Shown here: positions 22,523 to 32,930 of the stretch, one piece after another
How positions within the stretch are numbered: position 1 is the stretch's first letter
Layout of the letters: each line of letters starts with the position of its first letter
Assembly (NCBI GenBank): GCA_029204225.1
Contig: CM055101.1
Coordinates: forward strand, 4,227,343-4,291,342
Origin: Diphasiastrum complanatum
Taxonomy: Eukaryota > Streptophyta > Lycopodiopsida > Lycopodiales > Lycopodiaceae
DNA length: 64,000 bases
Reading direction: 5' to 3'
The notes under the pieces: generated by a model
Seen by the model: the letters and a program-made list of their open reading frames with translations, nothing else
Told to the model about the DNA's origin: nothing
Databases searched by the model: none
Made by a program: the position numbers and the translations under genes

Positions 22523-23177
22523 TGTGAAAATTGTCAACATTTCCTAGCTAGTTTGAGGCCTAAATTGGCTAAAATTGTAAATAGTTTTGGTTTTGGAGTT
22601 TCACACGTGTGAACCAGGCCACAATATTTTTATTTACTGTATTTTTTCAGTATGATGAAGTGTCAAACTTCATACCCTTCAAAATGAGACCATTTTGATG
22701 TATTTTGGTCATATAAGCCATTTTTAGCTATTTTTCCTATATAGGGAATATCTAGGGTCAAGTACCTTCTAGAGAGAGGAGAGAGAGTCATCTTCCTCAT
22801 CCATAAATAGTAGGGAAGTCGTGGAGAACAGGTTGGAGAAACCTTTTGTATGCTTCATTGAGATCAATAGATCATTGTCATTGTTTCTTCCTCCATTGAG
22901 AGCATTGTTGTGTGTATTGTCTTCAAGCTATTGTGTATGATCTTAGGTGCTTTCCAAAAGTGATAGGCTGATGTATTATGGACTGTATAATGCTATTTTG
23001 GGCCGCACTTGATGTTTATGGAAGTTTCCATTTGTGATAAATGCTTTTTGATCAAGTTCTTTGCATTCTAGGTAGCATAGAATGTGTTGCCAATTCCTAG
23101 CTTATGTAGTTTGGAGTGCAAGCATTCAAGCCAATGATCTTGGAGTTTAGATCCACTTAGGATCTGTATTTTTCACA
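22523..23177 (+). repeat. Copia-2 5' LTR
   Basis: Starts TGTGAAAATTG and ends TATTTTTCACA. It contains the palindrome TTCACACGTGTGAA (22600-22613), a TATA-like CCTATATAGGG near 22736-22746, and a GA-rich stretch shortly after. The 3' LTR is the same length. Confidence 0.95.
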
Positions 23178-23189
23178 TGGTATCAGAGC
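23178..23189 (+). other. Copia-2 primer binding site (initiator tRNA-Met)
   Basis: TGGTATCAGAGC directly abuts the LTR end at 23177, the standard copia primer site. Confidence 0.93.
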
Positions 23190-24349
23190 TGGTTGGCTTC
23201 TATTTACAGTAAGTATTCTATTTTTGGTGATATTTGGATGATTGATCAAGTTCTAGCATGATTTTGCATTGCTTTGTTGATCAAATCTTACTAACCTTTG
23301 TTTTGTGAGTTGAACTTGTGGATCAAAAGCATATTTTAGGTCTATTGAAGATCAGAGGCTGAAAAGAAACTATTTTGGATCAGATCATAACACCTAATCA
23401 TTTGTGATTGTGAGGCTTGTGCATATTCAATACTAACAATGTTCTTTTCAATCCTATTGTTGACAATCTCCATTCTTGGATGAACACTCTCCTTAAGTGG
23501 ATGAAACTTCTCCTTAAGTGGATGACAAATGCTCTTTTGAGTGAGTTGTAATTCTCCTAAAGGCTGAGCAAAGCTCCCATTTGGATGAAAGATCCCCTTT
23601 TTTGGGTGAACATATTGTAAGCTCCATTGTGAAGAGCATATTGTAAAGATTGTCATCAATTTTGGCATAAATTTTGGTGTACTTTGTTGAGCATGTAAGT
23701 AACTCTCCTTATGTAATTTGATTGGAGCATTTGCTGGAAGGTGTTAACCATTATGCAAGTGTGTTTTCAGGTTCTTAACAGGTTGAGGAACATTCTCATG
23801 TGAAGTGATCTTAGATCTACATCTAAACACCAAGATTTGACAAGATAGTGAAGCTAGTCTTGTGATTCACTAAGTGTGCTCATTCATTCACCTCTAAATC
23901 TTGTATTTATCACTTGCTGGAGTTTATAAACTTTTAGAAGTGTGGTTTACATGTGGTTTTACAGGTTGAATCAATATCTTAGTGTGTTGATCATATGTTG
24001 ATCAAGTTTGTTCATTACTAGGTAATCTTGGCATCCTAGTTTTGGGTATTTTCTAAGAATGCAAGTAACTCTTCACACCATAACTTGATTTGGTCACTTG
24101 CTGGAAAGTTTGAGAGCTTAAGCAAGAGTGTGTTCAGGTTGGTTTGATTTTGTAATCCATTCTTAGTGTGTGCAAAGTGTTGCATGTGTTTCAATCTTCC
24201 TTTCTATGCTTGGAAACCATCTAGGTTCAAGATAGAAGTGTTTTAGGGTCCTAAATCTTCATAGATCTCTTTATCTATCATTTGTTGAGAGAAAAGTGAG
24301 TGCTAAGTGCTTTAGGACAGAACCTAAAAGTTGAAGAAACATTAGAATC
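23190..24349 (+). other. Copia-2 leader with short tandem units
   Basis: About 1.16 kb before the gag ATG. A 21-base unit (GGATGAA, then three variable bases, then TCTCCTTAAGT-like sequence) repeats about 2.5 times from 23478 to about 23530. The related Element C leader carries an expanded set. No protein-coding signal was recognised. Confidence 0.7.
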
Positions 24350-27300
24350 ATGGCTTCCAATGGTGGGATCATGCTAGAGTCTAGTGAAAGGTTGAGTTCA
24401 TCAAACTACTCTACTTGGAAAGTGAGGATGGAGTCCTTACTTGAGTTGAATGAACTCATGGACATAGTTGCAGAAATTGAAGAGAGACCTCTCACACTTC
24501 AAGAGCAACAAAGGTTTGATAAGAAGGCCAAAAGGGCTCTTCATATCATTAAAATGAATGTTACAAATGAACTTCTCAAGGAAGTTGGAAAGTGTCAAAG
24601 TGCAAGTGAGGCATGGAATGCCTTAAAGAAGCTCTTTGAATCAAAGTCCACATCTAGGGTATTGACCCTAAGGAGACAAATATTTTCTAGTAGGCAAAGA
24701 GAGGGTGAAAGTGCTCATGCATTTATCTTGAGAGTTAAGTCCCTAAGTGATGATTTAGCATGCATTGATGAGAACATAAAAGATGGTGAAATAGTCCAAG
24801 TTATGTTGAATGGTTTGTTAAATGAACATGCTAACCTTGTGCAAAGTTTTGCCATTCAAAGAGTCTTGCCAAGTGTGGTTGACTTGCAAGAAATCTTATT
24901 GGCTGAAGAACATAGGTTGCAATCAAAGCTTGATGGTGCATCCTTGCAAGGTGGAGGTGAAGAGGCTTTCTTCACAAAAGGCAAATTCAAGGGCAAAGGT
25001 AAAGGCAAAGGGAAATGGTCCAAAGGTGGTAACTTTGATCATGATGATCACTCTTCCTCTTCCTCTTCTACTAAGAACAATAAGTCAAAGTTCAAGTGCT
25101 TTTATTGTGGGATAAAAGGTCATTTTGCAAATGAATGTTATAAGAAGAAAAGAGAGCAAGGAGAGAGGCAAGGAAATCTTACAATAGATGAGGAAGAACA
25201 TAACACATGTGAATCACTTGTTATGACTTCAAGTTTGTTAGCCAACATAGATGATAATGATCCTTGGTGGATTGATAGTGGAGCCTCATCTCACATGACA
25301 AGACATAAGGAATACTTTACATCCTTATTGTCTTATGAGGGAGAAGGTAACATCATCTACACTGCAAATGATGGTCAATGTGACATCAAAGGCATAGGCA
25401 CTATTCCTATTTCCCTTTCAACAAATAGGAAAGCAAATCTTGAAAATGTTTTGTACATTCCTTCAATCACTAAGAATTTGCTTAGTGTAAGTCAAATGAT
25501 TGACAAAGGACTTGATGTGGAGTTCATTGGAGATGCATGTTTGATAAGTAAATGTGGATCCTTGATTGCTCAAGGTAGGAGGCATGGTAAACTTTTCAAG
25601 CTTGATGCATGTGTGATCTCTAATCATGAAGGATGTATGGCTAGGGAGCAATTGACAAACCAAGAAGTTTGGCACAAGAGGTTGGGCCATCCCAACTTCA
25701 AATCTTTGGAGGTAATGGCAAAGAAAGAGCTTGTTCTTGGTCTCCCTAAAAGTCTTGTTGCAAACAATAGTGTTTGTGAACATTGTGCCTTGTCCAAATC
25801 TCATAGACTTGCTTATTCTAGATCTACTTCTAGATCTAAAGAAGCTTTTCAACTTGTGCATTCTGATATTCATTCTTCTAGTACAACTAGCAATGGTGGG
25901 GCAAAGATGTATGCAACTTTCATTGATGACTTTAGTAGGTATACTTGGATCTATCTTCTTAAAAGTAAGGATGAAGTGTTTGCTGCATTTGTCAAGTTCA
26001 AGAATGAAAATGAAATGGAAAACCAATTCAATACAAAGATCAAATGCTTAAGATCTGATAATGGAGGGGAATACACCTCAAATAGGTTCAAAGACTTTTG
26101 TATAGCACATGGGATTAAGAGGGAGATGTCTAGTCCTAGGACTCCACAACAGAATGGAGTGGCCGAAAGGAAGAATAGAACCCTTTGTGAATGTGCCAAG
26201 GCAATGAGACTACATGCTAATCTTGCTAAGTCTTTTTGGGGGGAAGCTTTAGCATGTGCTAACTATCTATGTAATAGATGGACAAGTTCTTCCTTGGATG
26301 GTAAAACTCCTCATGAGGTTCTTTATGGTAGAAGGCCGAGTGTCAAGCATTGTAGGATCTTTGGATGTACATGTTTTGTCAATATCACACTTGATGATAG
26401 AACTAAAGAAGATCCTTCATCAAAGAAGGGTGTGTTTGTTGGCTATAGTGAAGTAAGCAAGGCTTACAAAGTGTACATTCCTTCTACAAAGAAAGTTGTC
26501 ATAAGTAGGGATGTCATCTTTCATGAAGAGAATGTTTCCAATGTTGTTGATGTTGATGTTGATGTGCCTACTAATCATCATGATGTGCAAGATGTCTTGG
26601 ATGAAGATGGAGATGCCACTCCAAAGCAAACTTCAAGGAAGACTCAAAGGCAAAGGGCTAAGCCATCAAGACTAACCTATGATGAAAAAGGAAAGCAAGT
26701 GGTGGACAACTCTAACTTTGCTTTTCTTACCTCTTTTGATGAACCAACTTGTGTAGGTGAAGCAATTCAAAAGAAGGAATGGATCCAAGCCATGGATCAT
26801 GAGCATCAAGCACTCATCAAAAGCAACACATGGAGGTTGGTAAAGCTTCCAAAGGACAAGAAGGCAATTGGTTGTAAGTGGATCTTCAAGATCAAGACAA
26901 ATCAAGATGGATCAATCAACAAGTACAAGGCAAGGTTGGTGGCAAAGGGGTATGCTCAAGAATATGGTATTGACTATGATGAGACCTTTGCACCCGTGGC
27001 AAAGATGGTAACTATTCGAATCCTAATCTCTCTTGCAACTCTTTATGATTGGGATATGTGGCAAATGGATGTTACTAATGCCTTCTTGAATGGTGATCTT
27101 GAAGAAGATATTTACATGGAGCAACCCGAGGGCTATGTTTCACATGATGAGCCTAATCATGTGTGCTATCTCCAAAAGAGTTTGTATGGGCTAAAGCAAG
27201 CACCAAGGAGTTGGTATGCTAAGCTCAATTCCTTCTTACTTTCTCAAAACTTTGTTATGAGTGAGTATGATCATTCTCTCTACTTTAGATTGAATGAAAA

Positions 27301-28216
27301 TGATATCACTTTACTTTTGATCTATGTTGATGACATTATCTTAAGTGGTGGTAACAATCTAGATATAGATGAAATCAAGATGGCACTCAAAAGAGAGTTT
27401 GAAATTCAAGATCTTGGTAAACTTCATTATATCTTAGGAATAGAGATTATTAGAACTTCTAAATCTACATTCATATGTCAAGAAAAGTATGTTAACTCTA
27501 TTCTAAAAAGGTTTCATATGGAAGATTGTAAAGTTGTTTCTACTCCTATGGAATCAAATGTAAAGCTAACTACAAGAAGTAATGAAAGATCCTTCAAGGA
27601 CATTACTCTCTATAGAAAGCTAATAGGATCTCTTATATGGTTAACCATCACAAGACCTGATCTAAGCTTTGTGGTTGGTAAACTAAGTCAATTTATGCAA
27701 GATCCTAGTGAGGCTCATTGGAAGCTAGGAAAGAGAGTACTTAGATACATCTCGGGATCTAGAGATTTTGGCATCTTGTATGGAGGTACTACACCTAACC
27801 TTTGTGGATTTTCAGATTCAGATTTTGCAGGTGATCAAATGGATAGGAAGTCAACAAGTGCCTTTGCAATCTATCTTGGAGATGGAGTGGTCTCATGGCT
27901 ATCAAAGAAGCAACCAACTATCTCTCTATCTTCCACCAAAGCCGAGTACAAGGCATTAACAACATGCACCAAGGAGATTCTTTGGATCAAGAGGATGTTA
28001 TTGGATCTTCACTTGCTGGAACCAGAGAAGACTCCAATCATACTTTGTGATAACCTTTCAGCCCAAAGCTTGGCAAGCAATCCTGTTTTTCATGCAAGGA
28101 GCAAGCACATTGAGATTGCTCACCATTTTGTGAGAGATCAAGTCATTGCCAAAGAGGTGGAGCTTCAACATGTCTCTTCAAAGGAGTGTGTGGCTGATAT
28201 CTTCACCAAACCATAG
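24350..28216 (+). CDS. Copia-2 gag-pol polyprotein (1288 residues, uninterrupted)
   Basis: Starts at ATG 24350 (MASNGGIMLESSERLSSSNY). Gag capsid is followed by a Lys/Gly repeat linker (FKGKGKGKGKWSKGG), zinc knuckle CFYCGIKGHFANEC (from residue 250), protease DSG at 309-311, GAG-pre-integrase, integrase DD35E with D506, D570 and E606, RT with YVDD at 992-995, and RNase H with DSDFAGD near 1156 and AEYKA. The protein makes particles, processes itself, copies RNA to cDNA and integrates it. All key catalytic residues I can check are present. The frame ends at a TAG (28214-28216) right after IFTKP, where relatives continue with Leu; readable sequence goes on for about 30 codons, so only a short tail is lost. 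Confidence 0.95.
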   Translation: MASNGGIMLESSERLSSSNYSTWKVRMESLLELNELMDIVAEIEERPLTLQEQQRFDKKAKRALHIIKMNVTNELLKEVGKCQSASEAWNALKKLFESKSTSRVLTLRRQIFSSRQREGESAHAFILRVKSLSDDLACIDENIKDGEIVQVMLNGLLNEHANLVQSFAIQRVLPSVVDLQEILLAEEHRLQSKLDGASLQGGGEEAFFTKGKFKGKGKGKGKWSKGGNFDHDDHSSSSSSTKNNKSKFKCFYCGIKGHFANECYKKKREQGERQGNLTIDEEEHNTCESLVMTSSLLANIDDNDPWWIDSGASSHMTRHKEYFTSLLSYEGEGNIIYTANDGQCDIKGIGTIPISLSTNRKANLENVLYIPSITKNLLSVSQMIDKGLDVEFIGDACLISKCGSLIAQGRRHGKLFKLDACVISNHEGCMAREQLTNQEVWHKRLGHPNFKSLEVMAKKELVLGLPKSLVANNSVCEHCALSKSHRLAYSRSTSRSKEAFQLVHSDIHSSSTTSNGGAKMYATFIDDFSRYTWIYLLKSKDEVFAAFVKFKNENEMENQFNTKIKCLRSDNGGEYTSNRFKDFCIAHGIKREMSSPRTPQQNGVAERKNRTLCECAKAMRLHANLAKSFWGEALACANYLCNRWTSSSLDGKTPHEVLYGRRPSVKHCRIFGCTCFVNITLDDRTKEDPSSKKGVFVGYSEVSKAYKVYIPSTKKVVISRDVIFHEENVSNVVDVDVDVPTNHHDVQDVLDEDGDATPKQTSRKTQRQRAKPSRLTYDEKGKQVVDNSNFAFLTSFDEPTCVGEAIQKKEWIQAMDHEHQALIKSNTWRLVKLPKDKKAIGCKWIFKIKTNQDGSINKYKARLVAKGYAQEYGIDYDETFAPVAKMVTIRILISLATLYDWDMWQMDVTNAFLNGDLEEDIYMEQPEGYVSHDEPNHVCYLQKSLYGLKQAPRSWYAKLNSFLLSQNFVMSEYDHSLYFRLNENDITLLLIYVDDIILSGGNNLDIDEIKMALKREFEIQDLGKLHYILGIEIIRTSKSTFICQEKYVNSILKRFHMEDCKVVSTPMESNVKLTTRSNERSFKDITLYRKLIGSLIWLTITRPDLSFVVGKLSQFMQDPSEAHWKLGKRVLRYISGSRDFGILYGGTTPNLCGFSDSDFAGDQMDRKSTSAFAIYLGDGVVSWLSKKQPTISLSSTKAEYKALTTCTKEILWIKRMLLDLHLLEPEKTPIILCDNLSAQSLASNPVFHARSKHIEIAHHFVRDQVIAKEVELQHVSSKECVADIFTKP

Positions 28217-28289
28217 GGAAAGGACCTATATTTAATGCATAGATCTAATCTTGGAATGTGCTCAAAGACTATGTTGAAACTAGCATCCA

Positions 28290-28304
28290 ATGTTGAAGAG
28301 GGAG
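28290..28304 (+). other. Copia-2 polypurine tract
   Basis: GTTGAAGAGGGAG directly precedes the 3' LTR start TGTGAAAA at 28305. Confidence 0.85.
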
Positions 28305-28959
28305 TGTGAAAATTGTCAACATTTCCTAGCTAGTTTGAGGCCTAAATTGGCTAAAATTGTAAATAGTTTTGGTTCTGGAGTTTCACACGTGTGAACCAGG
28401 TTACAATGTTTTTATTTACTGTATTTTTTCAGTATGATGAAGTGTCAAACTTCATACCCTTCAAAATGAGACCATTTTGATGTATTTTGGTCATATAAGC
28501 CATTTTTAGCTATTTTTCCTATATAGGGAATATCTAGGGTCAAGTACCTTCTAGAGAGAGGAGAGAGAGTCATCTTCCTCATCCATAAATAGTAGGGAAG
28601 TCGTGGAGAACAGGTTGGAGAAACCTTTTGTATGCTTCATTGAGATCAATAGATCATTGTCATTGTTTCTTCCTCCATTGAGAGCATTGTTGTGTGTATT
28701 GTCTTCAAGCTATTGTGTATGATCTTAGGTGCTTTCCAAAAGTGGTAGGCTGATGTATTATGGACAGTATAATGCTATTTTGGGCCGCACTTGATGTTTA
28801 TGGAAGTTTCCATTTGTGATAAATGCTTTTTGATCAAATTCTTTGCATTCTAGGTAGCATAGAATGTGTTGCCAATTCCTAGCTTATGTAGTTTGGAGTG
28901 CAAGCATTCAAGCCAATGATCTTGGAGTTTAGATCCACTTAGGATCTGTATTTTTCACA
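28305..28959 (+). repeat. Copia-2 3' LTR
   Basis: Same length and ends as the 5' LTR, with about seven substitutions. The palindrome TTCACACGTGTGAA is at 28382-28395. Confidence 0.95.
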
Positions 28960-28964
28960 TGATC

Positions 28965-29295
28965 CATCATGGTTTTGGGCAGGTATGAGTAGCCCTAAAC
29001 CTATCCCTAATGCTAATTTTGGTGGATCTTTCATCCCTACCAAGTTAGGGTTGGAATCTTGGAGATCCCTCAACAATGCAAAACTTATCAAAAATAGCTC
29101 CTATTTTTTCTCCCTTGTATCTAAGCATAATTTGGACTCATTCCAAAGGTTCTAACACTTAGGTCTACTTGAGAACATCCTTATGAATGGAATCCTATGC
29201 TATTTGGCACGTGTGACAAGCCACATCATGACCATCTAACTATTTACAAGTCATATGACCAAAACTAGTCAAGCTAGAATTGTGAATTTTTAACA
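28965..29295 (-). repeat. Copia-1 5' LTR, copy A, U3 part
   Basis: Right half of the split 5' LTR. Together with 22172-22522 it gives 682 bases, equal to the 3' LTR when the Copia-2 target duplication is counted once. A second G-box (CACGTG, 29208-29213) lies here in U3. Confidence 0.92.
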
Positions 29296-30105
29296 GTGGG
29301 TCCTGTTGGGGGTATTCCCAACAAAGTGTAAATAAATAAAATCATCCAATAAAATGTGTTGTGAGGGCATGACATCCTGCGTGTATAAGCCCATGGCCCA
29401 ATGAGCACGCAAATAAAGTTGTAAATAAAATAAACATGACTTAGGCCTTGGAATTAAAATAAAACTAGAGGCCCAATGTCATGTTAAAACTTAGAGATCA
29501 CTTTTTAGAGTTGGGTCCAAATTGGGACTCACATGAATCTTGTGATTTCTAATGTACTTTTTGTGGACCCTTGGATCAAGTTGGGTCCAAGATGGATGGA
29601 TAGGATCATTGTGAATATTAGCCAATAGGATTGAGAGGCAAGGGCCTTCTCCATTTTATAAAAAGGCACCATTTGTACACTATTTGGATGCTTAATGAGG
29701 AGGAGGAAACTCTACCATTTTTTGAAGAGAAGCATCCTCATTTGCTATTCACTACTTGCTAATGCTCTTGATGGTGTTTTTCATTTCATGTTTATTGTTT
29801 GCCATAGTGAATGCTTTTCCATTAGCAAGCATAATGAGCATTTGAGCTAACCTCCACCCTCACTCTCTTTCTCTCTTCTCTTCTCAACCTCGTCTTTTCT
29901 ATCCCTTCCCTTCACCCAAATCATGATGAATGTTAGTGTAGAGGAGTAGAGTTAAAGGAGAGTAGTGTTAGTGGGGAGTAGAGTTAAGGGAGAAAGTAGG
30001 AAATTAACTAAAAGTAGCATCTATGCATAGGTAGGTACCTATCCAGTGATCTAACCCTTGTTGACAGGCGGGAGGGCTATACTACGGAAGATCTTCGACC
30101 CTACA
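29296..30105 (+). promoter_or_regulatory. LTR/promoter-like block, copy A
   Basis: Continues the GypA-side target after the Copia-1 target duplication GTGGG. Starts at the palindromic TGTTGGGGGTATTCCCAACA (29304), a common LTR start form, has CCAATAGG near 29622-29630, a TATA box (TATAAAAAG, 29657-29665), a GA/CT-rich leader, and a possible CCCTACA end at 30105. A diverged relative lies at 32182-32930 and a close copy at 62846-63660. It may be a solo LTR, the true GypA 3' LTR, or the promoter of the CACTA gene that follows; I cannot decide which. Confidence 0.5.
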
Positions 30106-30430
30106 GGTGATTCAAGATGATGATCTTATTAACATGTATGTCATTATTGTTTCTCTTTCTTATGAAGATACATTTCATCCAAGGAGATACCACTGGCATC
30201 CATTGAGACGACAAGACAAAGCTCCATTGAGGCAGCGTGTTTGATTGAGAAGCAATTTTCCACATCTATTCTCACCATTCAAATGCATCTCATTTGACAT
30301 TTAGTAGATGAGGTGGCCATTACAGGTACATCATAAACTTGCATCAATTGCCTATTCTTAGTCCATCCTAGAATATTGCTGTTGTGGTAATTCCCTTGTT
30401 CTCTTACTAACATTGATCCACTGTTTTAAT
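30106..30430 (+). other. Spacer, intron-like
   Basis: No coding signal. It ends TTTAATTCAG, which resembles a plant 3' splice site, just before the coding fragment at 30431. A GT follows the possible exon end CCCTACAG at 30106, so the spacer could be an intron. Confidence 0.4.
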
Positions 30431-31535
30431 TCAGGCACTATCCATAGCCATTGGATGTTTTTCTTGAAACGATTCATGAAAACATTGAAAGGCTTCGTAA
30501 GACAAAGAGCAAGGCCTGAGGGTAGCATGGCAGAAGGATGGCTAGTGCAAGAGTCCATGGTTTATATCATAGAGTTCCTTGCTCATAGCAATCCTTCTAT
30601 TCCTCGTCTTTGGGATAAGAAGGATGATGATCATGTTGTTGGGGAGGTTCCTCAAGGAAAAGGAGCGATCATGAGAATGAGTGAGTCCTTCAGGGAGAAG
30701 GTAAATAAGTTTTGCATTCTTAATAGCCATGAAACACAAAAGTGGATTTCACTGTACGAAGAGGCCACGACTCGTAGACAAACTGCTCGAGCTACTTTCA
30801 GGAGAGGGAATAGAAGACAACCATATCCACTTAACCTCGCCCTTCTACCCAAGGACATGACGCTTGATTGGCTACATGAGGTCCTTAGAGAAGCCTCGAC
30901 AAACAACCATGAAGTAACAGAGAGAGAGCGTAATATCCAAGGGGGTGCGATTTACATGTAAGCTATGATGATCATCATTCACATGTTAATTAAAACATTT
31001 GTACGTGCAAAATTTTGTACATATTTGTGGTATCCCTAACACATTTAGTTCCATTTTCTTTAGTACAAAAAATACAATGCATTGTGGATGCATGGACGAC
31101 ACTTTCATACGGAGCGCATTGACAAGAATAGACATACGATTGTGGAGTCATGGAAAATTTTACCAAGAGAGTCCAGCAAGCACGACGGACACCAATTCAC
31201 TCTCTTCTCAACTTGATTATTGTGGGACAATCAATGACATCCTCAAAGTTGGATTTAGACAGTTCAGCTTTTTCATATTTGATGTCAAATGGTTCAAAGT
31301 TATTTGCAATGGTCCCAATGCAATTGTCATGAAAAATGAGAGTGATTATTTTGCCATTGACTCTACTAAGCTTTGGACAGATCAAAGTGATTTGTTTTTC
31401 CTCAACAATGTGAGAAAGTACATTTCTTCTATGTCTTCAAGATGTCTATGCTCTTTTGTTGTCAATCAATCACTTTTCAGTGTACTGCAAAAAGTGTATA
31501 TTGTGTATAGTAATACGCAAGCAATTGTAACATAG
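30431..31535 (+). pseudogene. CACTA (En/Spm, TNP2-type) transposase C-terminal fragment
   Basis: The first open piece (to 30961) includes FMKTLKGFVRQRARPEGSMA followed by WLVQESMVYIIEFL, the hallmark of the DUF4218 region of plant CACTA transposases. The second piece (30999-31535, different frame) has LDYCGTINDILKVGF and FFIFDVKWFKV, followed by DLFFLNNVRKY, matching DUF4216 at the transposase C-terminus. The catalytic domain that should lie upstream is missing and a frame break separates the pieces, so this is a 3' remnant. No CACTA terminal repeat was found. The copy B counterpart starts at the right edge of the window. Confidence 0.8.
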
Positions 31536-32181
31536 CTATGGATACTAATTACGAGTCAACGTTTATGTTAACATTGATCAATTACAAGTGGTCTTTCACC
31601 CCGATCATTCAGATCCCAGACGGGGGTATGTGCTTTGCAAGATTTGGTTTCTAATCATGAGACCTCTAGAAGTGTTATTGGATTGATAAATTGCTTTTAG
31701 TGAATCTCATGCTTCTTTGGTCGATATGCAAGAGGCTATTCCCTCCTTCAAGAGATCATTACTAGCATTTATTTTAATGCAATGAAGTGCTAGTAGTCTT
31801 GCCTTCTTCTTGGACAATATCAATGATATTTTGGAGTACCAATAATGACTCCATTCTCACCTTCCATATAGACTAGTTTGTAGAATTCAATACTAGGTTC
31901 ATCTAAAAACTCACAAAGATTTCACTTGATTTTGATCCTCTCTTAGACCCTTATGGGTATTATTGAAACTCTGGCAAGTCCAAGTTCTTGCTGCTCACCA
32001 TCATCCAATAAAGTCTCAAGTTTTACGTAAGCCCACGCTTTTCTTGAAGCATCCATGTCCCAGTAGTAAACGAGCCAATATCAGCTATCTTTCACGACAA
32101 TTGCAGCCAAGTGCTGAGGAACCAACACTTCTTTGGGCCGAGGACCTTGTCGTGGGTATTTCCTATACAATAACAAATTAG
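31536..32181. other. No recognisable gene
   Basis: Mixed AT-rich sequence without a domain I recognise. A 72-codon frame at 31963-32181 has no family features. Confidence 0.5.
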
Positions 32182-32600
32182 TGGGTCCCACCACTATTGT
32201 TGACTAAGCCTGACCAAGTGGGCTCCGCCACAGTACAGTAGAGCAATAAGTGCGAGGCACTGGCTTCCAGCAACGTGCATAAGCCCAGCCCAATGAGCAC
32301 ATTTAAGTTGTATCCTAATGACTTTGGGCCATGTAAAATAAATAATGTGAAAAAGGCCAAAGTTTAAGTTAACTTAAGTTTTCTAAGTTACAAGGTGGAG
32401 TCAAAGTCAAATGGTGGTAGGTGGGGTGTGTTTCTTTGTGCACCACTAGATCTTTTGTGTTTTTTTGAAGGGCTAAGATTGCAATCCATGCCACTTCACA
32501 TAGCCAATAGGATGAATGGGGCAAGGGCCTCCCCAAGAATAAAAGGGCACCATTTGTACTCATTTGACATTCTCAATCTAAGGAGGAAACTCTCTTGGTT

Positions 32601-32665
<65 letters not shown>

Positions 32666-32930
32666 TAGGACCGAATAGCTTTGGGTAGGTGCTCGAGCCC
32701 CCAAAGCCTTTCCTAGCCAAGGCCTTCTCTCTTTCCTCTCTCTTTCTCTCTCTCTTTCCTAGGTTGGGTGTGAATAGCTTTGGATAGGTGCTTGAGCCCC
32801 CAAAGCCTCTCTCGACCTAGGCGTTCTCTCTCTATTCTCTCTCCTCTCCGTCTCTCTTCGTGCTATGCAGGTGAAGGCGAAGTTGCTGCTCCTAGCGATG
32901 AACCTCTATACTACAAAGATGACACAATAA
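32182..32930 (+). promoter_or_regulatory. Diverged relative of the 29296 LTR/promoter-like block
   Basis: Shares, in order with 29296-29720: GTGGGTCC, CGTG.ATAAGCCCA, CCCAATGAGCAC, AGCCAATAGGAT, GCAAGGGCCT, an ATAAAAGG TATA-like box (about 32538-32546), CACCATTTGTAC and AGGAGGAAACTCT. A (CT)n tract follows, and the block ends with the exon-like motif CTATGCAGGTGAAGGCG...CTATACTACA. I infer a degraded LTR or element promoter. Confidence 0.55.
32607..32662 (+). repeat. (TC)28 microsatellite
   Basis: Uninterrupted TC dinucleotide run of 56 bases inside the LTR/promoter-like block, with further imperfect CT-rich sequence to about 32865. Confidence 0.97.

Larger units (their letters stand above)
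22523..28959 (+). mobile_element. Copia-2, full-length Ty1/copia retrotransposon
   Basis: Complete element of 6437 bases: two 655-base LTRs (22523-23177 and 28305-28959; TGTGAAAA...TTTTCACA), primer site, leader, one 1288-codon gag-pol frame and polypurine tract. It is flanked by the 5-base target duplication TGATC (22518-22522 and 28960-28964), and the uninterrupted target is visible in the other Copia-1 LTRs. I count about seven differences between the LTRs, near 1 percent, so the insertion is young. It sits inside the Copia-1 5' LTR. Confidence 0.96.

Noticed and set aside
25463-26026. 187-codon minus-strand frame within Copia-2
   Set aside because: Antisense shadow of the integrase-coding region; no recognised domain.
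27935-27960. Loss of RNase H catalytic Glu in Copia-2 (SSTKAEYKA instead of SSTEAEYKA)
   Set aside because: The residue expected to be catalytic is the Glu in AEY, which is kept; the Lys replaces the preceding, non-catalytic position.
32395-32720. Open frames with long Ser-Leu or Arg-Glu dipeptide runs
   Set aside because: Translations of the (TC)28 microsatellite on each strand, not proteins.
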